Positions 30,663 through 39,417 are shown, counted from the stretch's first letter. The stretch: 64,000 nt of DNA from Nocardiopsis potens DSM 45234 (GCF_000341105.1 NZ_ANBB01000003.1:62001-126000); one strand, 5' to 3'. The notes: generated by a model not told the origin, from the letters alone. Numbers and translations: made by a program.

Positions 30663-31646
30663 ATGGCGACGGCAGCGGAGCGGGACGAGCGCGGCGGGGC
30701 GGCCGCAGAGGCGGCGCCGGCCGGTGCCGAGGTGCGCGGGTACCTGGACCACCTCGCGGTGGAGCGCGGGCTCGCCGCGAACACCCTCGCCTCCTACCGC
30801 CGCGACCTGCGGCGCTACGCCGAGTTCCTGGCCGAGCGCGGCATCGGCTCGCTCGCCGGGGTGGGGCCGGAGGACGTCGCCGCGTTCCTGCGCCGGCTGC
30901 GCGAGGGCGACGCCGACCACCCGCCGCTGGGCAGCAACTCGGCCGGGCGCGCCGTGGTGGCGGTGCGCGGCCTGCACCGGTTCGCGCTGCGCGAGGGCAT
31001 CGCCCGGACCGACCCGGCCGAGGAGATCAGCCCGCCGCGGCCGCGGCGCCGGCTGCCCAAGGCGGTGCCGCTCTCCGACATCGAGGCGCTGCTGGCCGCG
31101 GCCGGGGTCTCCGGGGACGCGCGCGGGCTGCGCGACCGGGCCCTGCTGGAGCTGCTGTACGGCACCGGGGCGCGGATCTCCGAGGCGGTGGGCCTGGACG
31201 TCGACGACGTGGCCGGGGACTCCGCCGGGGTGGTCCGGTTCCGCGGCAAGGGCGGCAAGGAGCGGGCGGTGCCGATCGGCCGGTTCGCCCAGGAGGCGCT
31301 GGAGGCCTACCTGGTGCGCGGGAGGCCGGCGCTGGCCGCCGCCGGCCGGGGCGTCCCGGCGCTCTTCCTCAACGCCCGGGGCGGCCGGCTGACCCGGCAG
31401 GGCGCGTGGGCGGTGCTGCGCGCCGCGGCGGCCCGGGCCGGCCTGGACGAGGTCTCCCCGCACACCCTGCGGCACTCCTTCGCCACGCACCTCATCGACG
31501 GCGGCGCCGACGTGCGGGTCGTCCAGGAGCTGCTCGGCCACGCCTCGGTGAGCACCACCCAGGTCTACACGCTGGTCACGGTGGACCGGCTGCGCGAGGT
31601 CTACGCCGCCAGCCACCCCAGGGCCCGCTCGGCGCGGCAGCCGTGA
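30663..31646 (+). CDS. xerD: Site-specific tyrosine recombinase XerD
   Basis: Tyrosine recombinase that resolves chromosome dimers at dif, 327 residues. An N-terminal SAM-like DNA-binding domain (about 20-110; [19 protein letters not shown]) precedes the catalytic domain with Arg in [12 protein letters not shown], Lys in [13 protein letters not shown], His-x-x-Arg in [13 protein letters not shown], and the final His and Tyr in [14 protein letters not shown]. The ATG at 30663 has GGAG 9 nt upstream; GTG 30660 and ATG 30630 are alternatives. Its place directly before parA and scpAB, plus sequence, favours XerD over XerC. Confidence 0.93.
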   Translation: MATAAERDERGGAAAEAAPAGAEVRGYLDHLAVERGLAANTLASYRRDLRRYAEFLAERGIGSLAGVGPEDVAAFLRRLREGDADHPPLGSNSAGRAVVAVRGLHRFALREGIARTDPAEEISPPRPRRRLPKAVPLSDIEALLAAAGVSGDARGLRDRALLELLYGTGARISEAVGLDVDDVAGDSAGVVRFRGKGGKERAVPIGRFAQEALEAYLVRGRPALAAAGRGVPALFLNARGGRLTRQGAWAVLRAAAARAGLDEVSPHTLRHSFATHLIDGGADVRVVQELLGHASVSTTQVYTLVTVDRLREVYAASHPRARSARQP

Positions 31647-31741
31647 CCACGCAGGGGATCGCGGCGCCGGGCGGGGCGCGGAGCGGATCCGGAGCCGGAC
31701 AAGTGCCGCAAGGGGGCGTTCCGAGCGCGTAGAGTGTCGCG

Positions 31742-31771
31742 TTGAATCACCCCGTGCGGTCGTTCTAGAGT
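31742..31771 (+). promoter_or_regulatory. Probable parA promoter (TTGAAT-18-TAGAGT)
   Basis: TTGAAT at 31742-31747 and TAGAGT at 31766-31771 are 18 bp apart, about 110 bp before the ParA start. A second TAGAGT lies at 31730-31735. The leader contains a TTTTTT run near 31810. No other feature is seen between xerD and parA. Confidence 0.6.
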
Positions 31772-31883
31772 CGCCGCACGACGGTAGGTCGCTGTCGACA
31801 TATTGAGTTTTTTCCGACGGCCGGCCGACGGGGCGGATCCGCCAGGTCCGGCCATGGCCGGTCCGTAGGGAGGTCAAAGGGTT

Positions 31884-32846
31884 GTGAGCTGGTCTCGATA
31901 CGACGGCGCGGAGGCGCAGACCCCGGCCGACGGGGGAGTGCAGGGCGGATCGGCGCACGACCCATGGGGAGAACCACGCAGCACGGGGGACGAACTGCAG
32001 ACCGGGAGATCACGGCAGGGCGGCTATCCGGAGCCCGCTCCGGTGGAGCGCCACGGTCCGGCACGGATCGTAGCACTGTGCAACCAGAAGGGCGGCGTCG
32101 GCAAGACGACCACCACCATCAACCTCGGCGCGGCGATCGCGGAGTTCGGGCGGCGGGTGCTGCTCGTCGACTTCGACCCGCAGGGCGCGCTCTCGGTCGG
32201 GCTGGGGCGGCTCGACCCCCGTGAGCTCGACCTCACCGTCTACAACCTGCTCATGCAGCGGGACGTGACGGTCGGCGACGTCCTGCTCAAGACCGACGTC
32301 GACGGACTCGACCTCATCCCGAGCAACATCGACCTGTCCGCGGCCGAGGTGCAGCTGGTCGGGGAGGTCGCCCGGGAGCAGATGCTGGCCCGCGCGCTGC
32401 GCCCGGTGATCGACGAGTACGACGTCGTGCTCATCGACTGCCAGCCCTCGCTGGGCCTGCTCACGGTGAACGCGCTCACCGCGGCCGACGGGGTCATCGT
32501 GCCGCTGGAGTGCGAGTTCTTCGCGCTGCGCGGGGTGGCGCTGCTGATGGACACCATCGAGAAGGTCCAGGAGCGGCTGAACGAGCGCCTGGTCATCGAC
32601 GGGTTCCTCGGCACCATGTACGACCCGCGCACGCTGCACGCCCGCGAGGTGCTGTCCACCATCATCGACGGCTTCGGCGACAAGGTGTACGGCACGGTGA
32701 TCAACCGGACCGTCCGGTTCCCGGACGCGACGGTGGCGGGGGAGCCGATCACCCGGTTCGACAGCTCGTCCGCGGGCGCCGCGGCCTACCGCGACCTCGC
32801 GAAGGAGGTGCTGGCCAGATGGCCAAGCAGCGGCCTCGCCGGGTGA
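31884..32846 (+). CDS. ParA/Soj-family ATPase
   Basis: A 320-residue deviant-Walker ATPase of the ParA family, with a 60-residue hydrophilic N-terminal extension before ARIVALCNQKGGVGKTTTTIN. Also seen are VLLVDFDPQGALSVGLG, the Walker B-like VVLIDCQPSLGLLTVNAL and MYDPRTLHAREVL. In many actinobacteria this second ParA-like protein sits beside xerD and scpAB, apart from the oriC parAB pair; no ParB is present here. The GTG start follows GGGAGG with 10-nt spacing. The gene overlaps the next one by 28 bp. A role in chromosome organisation is inference from the neighbours. Confidence 0.88.
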   Translation: MSWSRYDGAEAQTPADGGVQGGSAHDPWGEPRSTGDELQTGRSRQGGYPEPAPVERHGPARIVALCNQKGGVGKTTTTINLGAAIAEFGRRVLLVDFDPQGALSVGLGRLDPRELDLTVYNLLMQRDVTVGDVLLKTDVDGLDLIPSNIDLSAAEVQLVGEVAREQMLARALRPVIDEYDVVLIDCQPSLGLLTVNALTAADGVIVPLECEFFALRGVALLMDTIEKVQERLNERLVIDGFLGTMYDPRTLHAREVLSTIIDGFGDKVYGTVINRTVRFPDATVAGEPITRFDSSSAGAAAYRDLAKEVLARWPSSGLAG

Positions 32847-33202
32847 CGCTGCCGGGGGCGGACGAGATGTTCTTCCGCTCCGCGGAACCGGCCGGTGCCG
32901 AGCCGGAGCCCGCCGCTCCGGCCGGCGCCGGCGCGCCGGAGGCCGCCCCCGCGCAGCGGCCGAAGCCGCCCCGCCGCCGTGCGCCCGAGCCGAGCGGCCG
33001 GGAGCGGCACGACGAGAAGATCACCGTCTACGTCTCCGCCGCGGAGCTGCTCGCGCTGGAGCAGACCCGGCTGGCGCTCCGCGCCGAGTACGGCCTCAGC
33101 GCCGACCGGGGCCGCATCGTCCGGGAGGCGGTCGGCGTGCTGCTCGCCGACTTCGAGGAGAACGGCGACAGCAGCATGCTGGTCCGCCGGCTGAGCGGCT
33201 GA
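32819..33202 (+). CDS. Small basic protein with possible RHH-like C-terminus
   Basis: A 127-residue protein between the ParA-like ATPase and ScpA. The first 60 residues are basic, Pro/Ala-rich and probably disordered (PAQRPKPPRRRAPEPSGRER). The last 65 (DEKITVYVSAAELLALEQTR, then LALRAEYGLSADRGRIVREAVG) look like a ribbon-helix-helix-style beta strand and two helices. The ATG at 32819 is well supported by AAGGAGGTG about 9 nt upstream, inside the end of parA, so the two are coupled. It could be the DNA-binding partner of the ATPase, replacing ParB, but this is inference. Confidence 0.75.
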   Translation: MAKQRPRRVTLPGADEMFFRSAEPAGAEPEPAAPAGAGAPEAAPAQRPKPPRRRAPEPSGRERHDEKITVYVSAAELLALEQTRLALRAEYGLSADRGRIVREAVGVLLADFEENGDSSMLVRRLSG

Positions 33203-33269
33203 TCGGCGGCCCCCGGCGCGCCGGGCGCGCCCGGTCCGACCACCGGCGCGGCGGTGCCAACCTAGAGGA

Positions 33270-34130
33270 ATGACAGAAGACGGCACCGGGGGCGAGGCCG
33301 GGGAGGAGAGCGGGGGCGGCGGCTTCCGGGTCCACCTGGACAACTTCGAGGGGCCCTTCGACCTGCTCCTCGGGCTGATCTCCAAGCACAAGCTGGACAT
33401 CACCGAGGTGTCGCTGTCGAAGGTCACCGACGAGTTCATCGCCTACATCAAGGCGCACGGCGAATCCTGGGACCTCGACCAGGCCAGCCATTTCCTGCTG
33501 GTGGCGGCCACCCTGCTGGACCTCAAGGCGGCGCGGCTGCTGCCGCGCGGCGACGTCGAGGACGAGGACGACCTGGCGCTGCTGGAGGAGCGCGACCTGC
33601 TCTTCGCCCGGCTGCTGCAGTACCGGGCCTACAAGCAGGTCGCCGCGGTGCTGTCGGAGCGGATGGCCTCCCAGGGGCGGCGGTTCGCGCGCGCCGTGCG
33701 GCTGGAGGACCGGTTCGCCGAGTCCCGCCCCGACGTGCTGATCAGGCTGGGGCCGCAGGAGTTCGCGGCGCTGGCCGGCCGGGTGTTCACCCCCCGGGAG
33801 CCGCCCAGTGTGCCGGTCACCCACATCCACCAGGCCAAGACGTCGGTGCGCGAGCAGGGCGCGCTGGTGGTGGAGGCGCTGCGGGAGCACGGCAGCCTCA
33901 CGTTCGCCGAGCTGACCGAGGACTGCACCGGTACCTTCGAGGTGGTCGCCCGGTTCCTGGCGCTGCTGGAGCTGTACCGGGCCGCCAACGTCGGCCTCGA
34001 CCAGCCCGAGCCGCTCGGTGAGCTGCTGGTGAGCTGGACCGGTGACACCGTCGGCGAGGTGGCCGTGGAGGACGACTACGACGACGCCGCACCGCGCGAG
34101 GCGGAGGGCGGCGGAAGGGAGGGCGCGTGA
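33270..34130 (+). CDS. scpA: Segregation and condensation protein A (kleisin)
   Basis: Kleisin subunit that bridges the SMC heads in the SMC-ScpAB condensin, 286 residues. The N-terminal FRVHLDNFEGPFDLLLGLI and LDITEVSLSKVTDEFI, the middle AATLLDLKAARLLPRG and the C-terminal winged-helix FAELTEDCTGTFEVVARFLALLELYRA are typical. Start ATG 33270; the only SD-like bases are AGAGGA directly before it. The stop overlaps scpB as GTGA. Confidence 0.94.
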   Translation: MTEDGTGGEAGEESGGGGFRVHLDNFEGPFDLLLGLISKHKLDITEVSLSKVTDEFIAYIKAHGESWDLDQASHFLLVAATLLDLKAARLLPRGDVEDEDDLALLEERDLLFARLLQYRAYKQVAAVLSERMASQGRRFARAVRLEDRFAESRPDVLIRLGPQEFAALAGRVFTPREPPSVPVTHIHQAKTSVREQGALVVEALREHGSLTFAELTEDCTGTFEVVARFLALLELYRAANVGLDQPEPLGELLVSWTGDTVGEVAVEDDYDDAAPREAEGGGREGA

Positions 34131-34732
34131 CCGTGGGAGAGGACGCCCCGGGGGCCGCGGCCGCGGCGGGAGGGGTCGCCGACCGCGCCCTGCGGCGCGA
34201 CCTGGAGGCGGTGCTGATGGTGGTGGACCAGCCGGTGGAGGCCTTCGAGCTGGCCCGGGGGCTGGGCCGCCCGGTCGGCGACGTGGCCGACGCGCTGGAG
34301 GAGCTGTCCGCCGAGTACACCGCCGAGGGGCGCGGTTTCGACCTGCGCCGGGTGGCCGAGGGGTGGCGGATCTACACCCGCCCGGAATGCGCGGAGGTCG
34401 TCGAGCATTTCCTCAAGGAGGGGCAGGAGGTCCGGCTCACCCAGGCCGCCCTCGAGACGCTCGCGGTGGTCGCCTACCGGCAGCCGGTCTCCCGGGGCCG
34501 GGTCTCGGCGGTCCGGGGTGTCAACTGCGACGGAGTTATGCGTACCCTCGTACTGCGGGGGCTGATCGAGGAGGCGGGCCAGGACCGGGAGTCCGGCGCC
34601 ATCCTGTATCGCACGACGAGCTACTTCCTGGAGCGTCTGGGGCTGATGGGCCTCGACGACCTCCCGGATCTCGCCCCGTTCCTGCCTGACGACATCGAAG
34701 GTATTGACGACACCGGTGAACACGCCACATAG
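34127..34732 (+). CDS. scpB: Segregation and condensation protein B
   Basis: Kite subunit of condensin, 201 residues with two winged-helix domains. DLEAVLMVVDQPVEAFELAR opens the first and LTQAALETLAVVAYRQPVSRGRVSAVRGVN lies in the second; GLIEEAGQDRESGAILYRTT and YFLERLGLMGLDDLPDL end the fold. The GTG start overlaps the scpA stop, and the gene end overlaps rluB by 29 bp, so scpA, scpB and rluB form one coupled unit. Confidence 0.94.
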   Translation: MTVGEDAPGAAAAAGGVADRALRRDLEAVLMVVDQPVEAFELARGLGRPVGDVADALEELSAEYTAEGRGFDLRRVAEGWRIYTRPECAEVVEHFLKEGQEVRLTQAALETLAVVAYRQPVSRGRVSAVRGVNCDGVMRTLVLRGLIEEAGQDRESGAILYRTTSYFLERLGLMGLDDLPDLAPFLPDDIEGIDDTGEHAT

Positions 34733-36596
34733 AAACGACAGGTCCCGCGGTGAGCGGGACTCCTTCCGACCGCGCGGTGAGCGCGGACGAGGCGCCCCGC
34801 GCGGTGAGCGCGGCGACTCCCACCGCTCCGAGCGCCCCTTCCGGCGCGACGACCGCCGGGACGACCGTCGCGATGACCGCCGGGACGACCGGCGCGGGGG
34901 CTTCCGCGACGAGCGGCGCTCCGAGCGCGGCCACGGCCGTGACGACCGGCGGGACGACCGCCGGGGCGGTTTCCGCGACGACCGCCGCGACGAGCGGCGG
35001 GGTCCGCGTGCGGACCGCGGGGAGGACCGGGGCCGCCCGCACGGCGACCGGGACCGCGGGGACCGGCGCCCTTACGGCGACCGCGACCGCGGCCGGGACG
35101 ACCGCCGCGACGACCGCCGCGACGACCGCCGGGGGGGATTCCGGGACGACCGGCGCGGGGACGCGCGCGGCGACCGCGGCCGCTCCTACGGGGACCGCGA
35201 CCGGCGCCCCTACGGCGACCGGGACGAGCGCCGGGACGACCGGCGCGGCGGATTCCGGGACGACCGGCGGGACGACCGCCGGGGCGGGTTCCGCGACGAC
35301 CGCCGTGATGACCGCCGGGACGAGCGGCGGGGTCCGCGTGCGGACCGCGGGGAGGACCGGGGCCGCCCGTTCGGCGACCGGGACCGCCGCCCGCACGGCG
35401 ACCGGGACCGCGGGGAGCGGCGCCCTTACGGTGACCGCGACCGCGGCCGGGACGACCGCCGCGACGACCGCCGGGGCGGCTTCCGGGACGACCGGCGCCC
35501 CTACGGCGACCGCGACGACCGGCGCGGCGGCTCCCGCGACGACCGTCGGGCCGCCCCCCGGGGCGAGCGCCGCTTCGAGCGCCGTGACGACCGGCCCCGC
35601 GGCGACCGCCGCGACGAGCGCCGTGACGACCGGCGCGGGGACGCGCGCGGCGACCGCGGCCGCTCCCACGGGGACCGGGACCGCCGCTCCGGCGGTGCCG
35701 GCGGCCGGGGCGCGGAGCGCTCCTCCGCCCCCGCACCGGACCAGGGCGCGCGCAGCGAGCGCGACCTGTCCCCGGCGGCGCGGGCCCGGCTGAAGGCGCT
35801 GCGCTCCGAGTACGACCCGGCCGACGAGGACCGCTCCGACGGCGGCCCGCGGGACACCTACCAGAACGTCCCCGGCGGCATCCGGCTGCAGAAGGCCCTG
35901 GCCCAGGCCGGGGTGGCCAGCCGGCGGGCCTGCGAGGAGCTGATCTCCGACGGCAGGGTGACCGTGGACGGCCAGGTGGTGCGCCGGTTCGGCGCCCGGG
36001 TCGACCCGGAGACCTCGGAGATCCGGGTGGACGGGATGCTCGTGGCGGCCTCCCCGGACCGGCTCTACTTCGCGCTGAACAAGCCGCGCGGCGTGGTCAG
36101 CACCATGTCGGACCCGGAGGGGCGGCCCACCCTGGCGGACTACGCGGGCCAGACCGAGGAGCGGCTGTTCCACGTCGGCCGGCTGGACACCGAGACCGAG
36201 GGCCTGATCCTGCTCACCAATGACGGCGAGCTCGCCAACCGGCTCACCCACCCGCGGTACAAGGTCATCAAGACCTACATCGCGAAGGTGCCGGGCCCGG
36301 TGCCGCGCGAGGTCGCGCGGGAGATCCGCGACGGCGTCGAGCTGGAGGACGGCCCGGTGGAGGTGGACTCCTTCCGGGTGGTGGAGAACCTGGAGCCCAA
36401 GGCGCTGGTGGAGATCCGCCTGCACGAGGGGCGCAAGCACATCGTGCGCCGGCTGATGGAGGCGGTGGGCCACCCGGTCTCCGACCTCGCGCGCACCCAG
36501 GTCGGCCCGATCGACCTGAACGTGCTCAAGCCGGGCACCATGCGCGCGCTCACCGCCCGCGAGATCGGCGAGCTGTACGCGGCCGCCGGCATGTAG
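34704..36596 (+). CDS. rluB: RluB-type 23S rRNA pseudouridine synthase with giant Arg/Asp/Gly-rich extension
   Basis: Pseudouridine synthase of the RsuA/RluB/E/F family, 630 residues. The catalytic part is C-terminal: an S4 RNA-binding domain (about 392-455; IRLQKALAQAGVASRRACEEL) and the synthase domain with catalytic Asp near residue 495 in HVGRLDTETEGLILLTNDGEL and the KTYIAKV and EGRKHIVRRLMEAVGHPV motifs. Residues about 5-330 are a low-complexity array of RRDDRRGGFRD, PYGDRDRG and similar units, far longer than the 50-150 residue extensions common in actinobacteria. The TTG start at 34704 lies inside scpB; GTG 34716 is an alternative. The RG/RD-rich part probably binds RNA or drives condensation, which is inference. 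Confidence 0.92.
   Translation: MTTPVNTPHRNDRSRGERDSFRPRGERGRGAPRGERGDSHRSERPFRRDDRRDDRRDDRRDDRRGGFRDERRSERGHGRDDRRDDRRGGFRDDRRDERRGPRADRGEDRGRPHGDRDRGDRRPYGDRDRGRDDRRDDRRDDRRGGFRDDRRGDARGDRGRSYGDRDRRPYGDRDERRDDRRGGFRDDRRDDRRGGFRDDRRDDRRDERRGPRADRGEDRGRPFGDRDRRPHGDRDRGERRPYGDRDRGRDDRRDDRRGGFRDDRRPYGDRDDRRGGSRDDRRAAPRGERRFERRDDRPRGDRRDERRDDRRGDARGDRGRSHGDRDRRSGGAGGRGAERSSAPAPDQGARSERDLSPAARARLKALRSEYDPADEDRSDGGPRDTYQNVPGGIRLQKALAQAGVASRRACEELISDGRVTVDGQVVRRFGARVDPETSEIRVDGMLVAASPDRLYFALNKPRGVVSTMSDPEGRPTLADYAGQTEERLFHVGRLDTETEGLILLTNDGELANRLTHPRYKVIKTYIAKVPGPVPREVAREIRDGVELEDGPVEVDSFRVVENLEPKALVEIRLHEGRKHIVRRLMEAVGHPVSDLARTQVGPIDLNVLKPGTMRALTAREIGELYAAAGM
34840..35695 (+). repeat. Degenerate tandem repeats inside rluB
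   Basis: About 850 bp encodes repeated Arg/Asp/Gly units: six GGFRD units, four PYGDRD units, and two copies each of the longer blocks DERRGPRADRGEDRGRP and GDARGDRGRS. The longer duplicates are nearly identical in DNA, which shows recent expansion by slippage or unequal recombination. The reading frame is kept throughout. Confidence 0.9.
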
Positions 36597-36602
36597 CCCC
36601 GC

Positions 36603-36637
36603 CCGGCCGGGGCGCGGAGTACCCGCGCCCCGGCCGG
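36603..36637 (+). terminator. Terminator hairpin after rluB
   Basis: Perfect 15-bp arms (36603-36617 and 36623-36637) with a 5-nt loop, 6 bp after the stop. Confidence 0.8.
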
Positions 36638-36693
36638 ATGGTGCACAGTGGAGCGGGCAGAGGAACGACGGCCAGTAGAGGAACGGAACCACA

Positions 36694-37056
36694 GTGGCAG
36701 TTCGAGCGATCCGTGGTGCGGTGCAGGTGGACGCGGACGAGCGGGAGCTCGTCCTGGAGGCCACCGCGGAGCTGGTCTCGGAGGTGATGCGGCGCAACGG
36801 GCTGCACACCGACGACGTGATCAGTGTGTTGTTCACCGCGACCACCGACCTCACCTCGGAGTTCCCGGCCCTGGCCGCCCGCAAGCTCGGCTTCTCCGAC
36901 GTGCCGCTGATGTGCGCGAGCGAGATCGCCGTCCCGCACGGGCTGCCCCGGGTCGTCCGGCTGATGGCCCACGTGGAGACCGACCGGCCCCGCGCCGAGC
37001 TGCACCACGTCTACCTGCGCGGCGCCCAGGCGCTCCGGCTGGACATCGCGCAGTGA
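36694..37056 (+). CDS. aroH: Monofunctional chorismate mutase, AroH type
   Basis: Converts chorismate to prephenate for tyrosine and phenylalanine synthesis. The 120-residue protein matches the AroH (trimeric, Bacillus-type) fold in length and motifs: VRAIRGAVQVDADERELVLEAT, NGLHTDDVISVLFTATTDL, ALAARKLGFSDVPLMCASE and a C-terminal VYLRGAQALRLD. Active-site Arg, Cys and Tyr positions of the family are filled. GTG start. The next gene encodes prephenate dehydrogenase, the following step to tyrosine. Confidence 0.94.
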   Translation: MAVRAIRGAVQVDADERELVLEATAELVSEVMRRNGLHTDDVISVLFTATTDLTSEFPALAARKLGFSDVPLMCASEIAVPHGLPRVVRLMAHVETDRPRAELHHVYLRGAQALRLDIAQ

Positions 37057-37107
37057 CGCCCGCCCGGGCGCCCCTCCGCCGACGGAAGGGCCCCGGCCCC
37101 GGACACC

Positions 37108-37136
37108 GCGGCCCCCGCCCTCCCGGCGGGGGCCGC
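37108..37136 (+). terminator. Terminator hairpin after aroH
   Basis: Perfect 12-bp arms (37108-37119 and 37125-37136) with a 5-nt loop, about 50 bp after the stop. The remainder of the 37057-37423 gap is GC-rich with only the tyrA promoter candidate. Confidence 0.7.
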
Positions 37137-37363
37137 TCCCGCTTCCCGGGCCCGGCCGGGAGGGGGTCCCCGGGGTCCCGCCGGACGTAGCGGCCCCCGC
37201 CCTGCGCACCCGGGGCGGACGCCTGCCCCGGAGGCCCGCGGCCGCCCGGGACCGCTCGCCGCCGGTGCGGGACGGCCCTCCCGGGCGGCGGCCCCCCGCC
37301 CGGGGAGCCGGAGGACCGCTCGCCGCCGGCCGCGCGGGTGCGCCCCGGGTCGGGTTTCCCCGG

Positions 37364-37391
37364 TACGCTTGGGGTCTCCGCTGATCAGCGG
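37364..37391 (+). promoter_or_regulatory. Candidate tyrA -10 box and leader palindrome
   Basis: TACGCT at 37364-37369 is a -10 candidate. A perfect 14-bp palindrome CCGCTGATCAGCGG (37378-37391) begins about where transcription would start, 33 bp before the tyrA ATG. It could be an operator or a 5' hairpin. Confidence 0.4.
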
Positions 37392-37423
37392 GGGGAAGAG
37401 CGGACGGAAGGGGCCGTGGGGGG

Positions 37424-38509
37424 ATGATCGACCGCGCCGTGGTCGTGGGCGCAGGGCTGATCGGGACGTCGATCGCGCTCGCGCTGCGGGAGCACGGGGT
37501 GCGGGTGGGGCTGTACGACCCCGACGCGCGCAACCTCCGCCTGGCCTGCGACATCGGCGCCGGTGAGGCGGTCGACCCGGCCGACGCGGGGCCGCCGGCC
37601 GACGTCGCGGTGGTCGCCGCGCCCCCGGCGGTGGTGCCCCGCGCGCTGCTCGGCGCCCAGCGGGCCGGGCTGGCGCACGTCTACACCGACGCGGCCAGCG
37701 TCAAGGCCGGGGTGGTCGCCGAGGCCGCCCGGATCGGCTGCGACATGGCGAGCTACGTCCCCGGCCACCCGATGGGCGGCCGGGAGAAGAGCGGCCCCGC
37801 GGCCGCCCGGTCCGACCTCTTCCTCGGCCGCTCCTGGGTGCTCTGCCCGACCGCCGAGGCCGGGCCGAAGGCCGTCGCCGCCGTCACCGAGCTGGCCCGG
37901 CTGTGCGGCGGCGAACCGGTGGCGATGGCCCCCGACGCCCACGACCGGGCGGTCGCGCTGGTCTCGCACGCACCGCACGTGGCCTCCTCCGCGGTCGCGG
38001 CGCGGCTGGTCGAGGGCGAGGCGGAGGCGCTGCGCCTGTCCGGCCAGGGGGTGCGCGACGTCACCCGGATCGCCGGCGGGGACCCCGGCCTGTGGACCGA
38101 GATCCTCGGGCACAACCCGGGCCCGGTGGCCGACGTCCTGGAGGCCATGGCGGCCGACCTGGCCGGCGCCGCCGAGCGGCTCCGCGCCGAGCAGCGCGGC
38201 ACCGGCGGCGGGATCCGCGACATCCTGGAGCGCGGCCGGGCCGGCCGCGACCGCATCCCCGGCAAGCACGGCGAGCCGGAGCGGGCCGCCTCCCGCTACA
38301 CCGAGCTGGCCGTGGTCCTCCCGGACGAGCCGGGCGCGCTGGGCCGGCTGTTCGCCGAGGTCGGCGCGGCCGGGGTGAACATCGAGGACGTCCGGATGGA
38401 CCACTCGCCCGGCCAGCCGCTGGGCCTGGCCCAGCTCTCCGTGCTCCCCGAGGCGGCCGGGCCGCTGGCCGCCTCCCTCAAGGAGCAGGGCTGGTCGGTG
38501 CACGGCTGA
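37424..38509 (+). CDS. tyrA: Prephenate dehydrogenase
   Basis: Oxidative decarboxylation of prephenate to 4-hydroxyphenylpyruvate with NAD(P). The 361-residue protein has an N-terminal Rossmann motif AVVVGAGLIGTSIALALRE, the VYTDAASVKAGVV and GHPMGGREKSGP active-site segments, and a C-terminal ACT domain (about 290-361; ELAVVLPDEPGALGRLFAEVG, GVNIEDVRMDHS) for feedback by tyrosine or another amino acid. It directly follows aroH, though a hairpin separates them. The ATG has a GGGGGG run in place of a standard SD. Confidence 0.93.
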   Translation: MIDRAVVVGAGLIGTSIALALREHGVRVGLYDPDARNLRLACDIGAGEAVDPADAGPPADVAVVAAPPAVVPRALLGAQRAGLAHVYTDAASVKAGVVAEAARIGCDMASYVPGHPMGGREKSGPAAARSDLFLGRSWVLCPTAEAGPKAVAAVTELARLCGGEPVAMAPDAHDRAVALVSHAPHVASSAVAARLVEGEAEALRLSGQGVRDVTRIAGGDPGLWTEILGHNPGPVADVLEAMAADLAGAAERLRAEQRGTGGGIRDILERGRAGRDRIPGKHGEPERAASRYTELAVVLPDEPGALGRLFAEVGAAGVNIEDVRMDHSPGQPLGLAQLSVLPEAAGPLAASLKEQGWSVHG

Positions 38510-38613
38510 GCGGTCCTCCGGGCCCGCCGCGACGCGGGCGGAGCAGGGGATGCGCGGCTGTACCCTGGGTCGTTGAGATGAGATGGAATCAGACCCCTGG
38601 GGAGAGGACCGAC

Positions 38614-39357
38614 GTGAGCGCGCAGGGCAACGCCGGGGAAGGCGTGGAGGACGCGGCCGGGCCGGGCATCGTCATCGCCATCGACGGGCCGTCCGGTTCG
38701 GGCAAGTCCAGCACGTCCAAGGGCGTCGCCAGGGCACGCGGCCTCGAGTACCTGGACACGGGGGCGATGTACCGCGCCATCACCTGGTGGATGCTGCGCA
38801 ACGGCGTCGAGGCGGAGGACGCGGTGGCCGTCGCGGACGCCGCATCGAAGCCGGTCATCACCATGGGCACCGACCCGTCGGCCCCCACCGTCCAGGTGGA
38901 CGGCACCGACGTCGCCCGTGAGATCAGGACCCAGGAGGTCACCTCGTCCGTCAGCGCGGTCAGCGCCGTGCCGGCGGTGCGCGAGCGGCTCGTGGCCATG
39001 CAGCGCGACACGATCGCGCGGGCCCGGCGCGAGTCCGGAGGGATCGTGGTCGAGGGGCGCGACATCACCACCGTCGTCGCCCCCGACGCGGAGGTGAAGG
39101 TCTTCCTCACCGCCAGCGCGGAGGCCCGCGCCCAGCGGCGCAGCAAGGAGAACAGCAGCGACGACGTGGCCGGCACCCAGGAGGCGCTGGCCCGCCGGGA
39201 CCGGATGGACTCCTCGCGCGCCGTCTCCCCGCTGACCCGCACCGCGGACGCGGTGGAGCTGGAGACCACCGGCCTCGGCCTGCAGGAGGTCATCGACCTC
39301 GTGTCGGGCCTGGCCGACGAGGCCGCCGCCGCGGAGGCGAGCCCCGCGGCCGGATGA
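38614..39357 (+). CDS. cmk: Cytidylate kinase
   Basis: Phosphorylates CMP and dCMP, 247 residues. P-loop IAIDGPSGSGKSSTSKGVAR, the NMP-binding insert typical of long bacterial CMP kinases (YLDTGAMYRAITWWML), VEGRDITTVVAPDAEVKVFLTAS and a LID segment with RRDRMDSSRAVSPLTRTADAV are present. The GTG at 38614 is chosen since GGAGAGG lies 6 nt upstream; an ATG at 38578 is in frame. A TACCCT box at 38561-38566 is the likely -10, giving a leader of about 40 nt. Order cmk-der is conserved in actinobacteria. Confidence 0.95.
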   Translation: MSAQGNAGEGVEDAAGPGIVIAIDGPSGSGKSSTSKGVARARGLEYLDTGAMYRAITWWMLRNGVEAEDAVAVADAASKPVITMGTDPSAPTVQVDGTDVAREIRTQEVTSSVSAVSAVPAVRERLVAMQRDTIARARRESGGIVVEGRDITTVVAPDAEVKVFLTASAEARAQRRSKENSSDDVAGTQEALARRDRMDSSRAVSPLTRTADAVELETTGLGLQEVIDLVSGLADEAAAAEASPAAG

Positions 39358-39361
39358 GCCG

Positions 39362-39417
39362 GCGCGGCCCGCACCGGGCCGCGCGGAACGGGCGCCCGGC
39401 CGGTCCGGCCGGGCGCC
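39362..39417 (+). terminator. Two tandem hairpins after cmk
   Basis: First hairpin: 9-bp arms 39362-39370 and 39376-39384. Second: 13-bp arms 39391-39403 and 39405-39417 around a single T. Together they form a tandem terminator between cmk and der. Confidence 0.7.

Noticed and set aside
34840-35695. Repeat array that looks like a CRISPR at first glance
   Set aside because: The repeats are in frame, of unequal length, without unique spacers, and encode the Arg/Asp/Gly extension of RluB.
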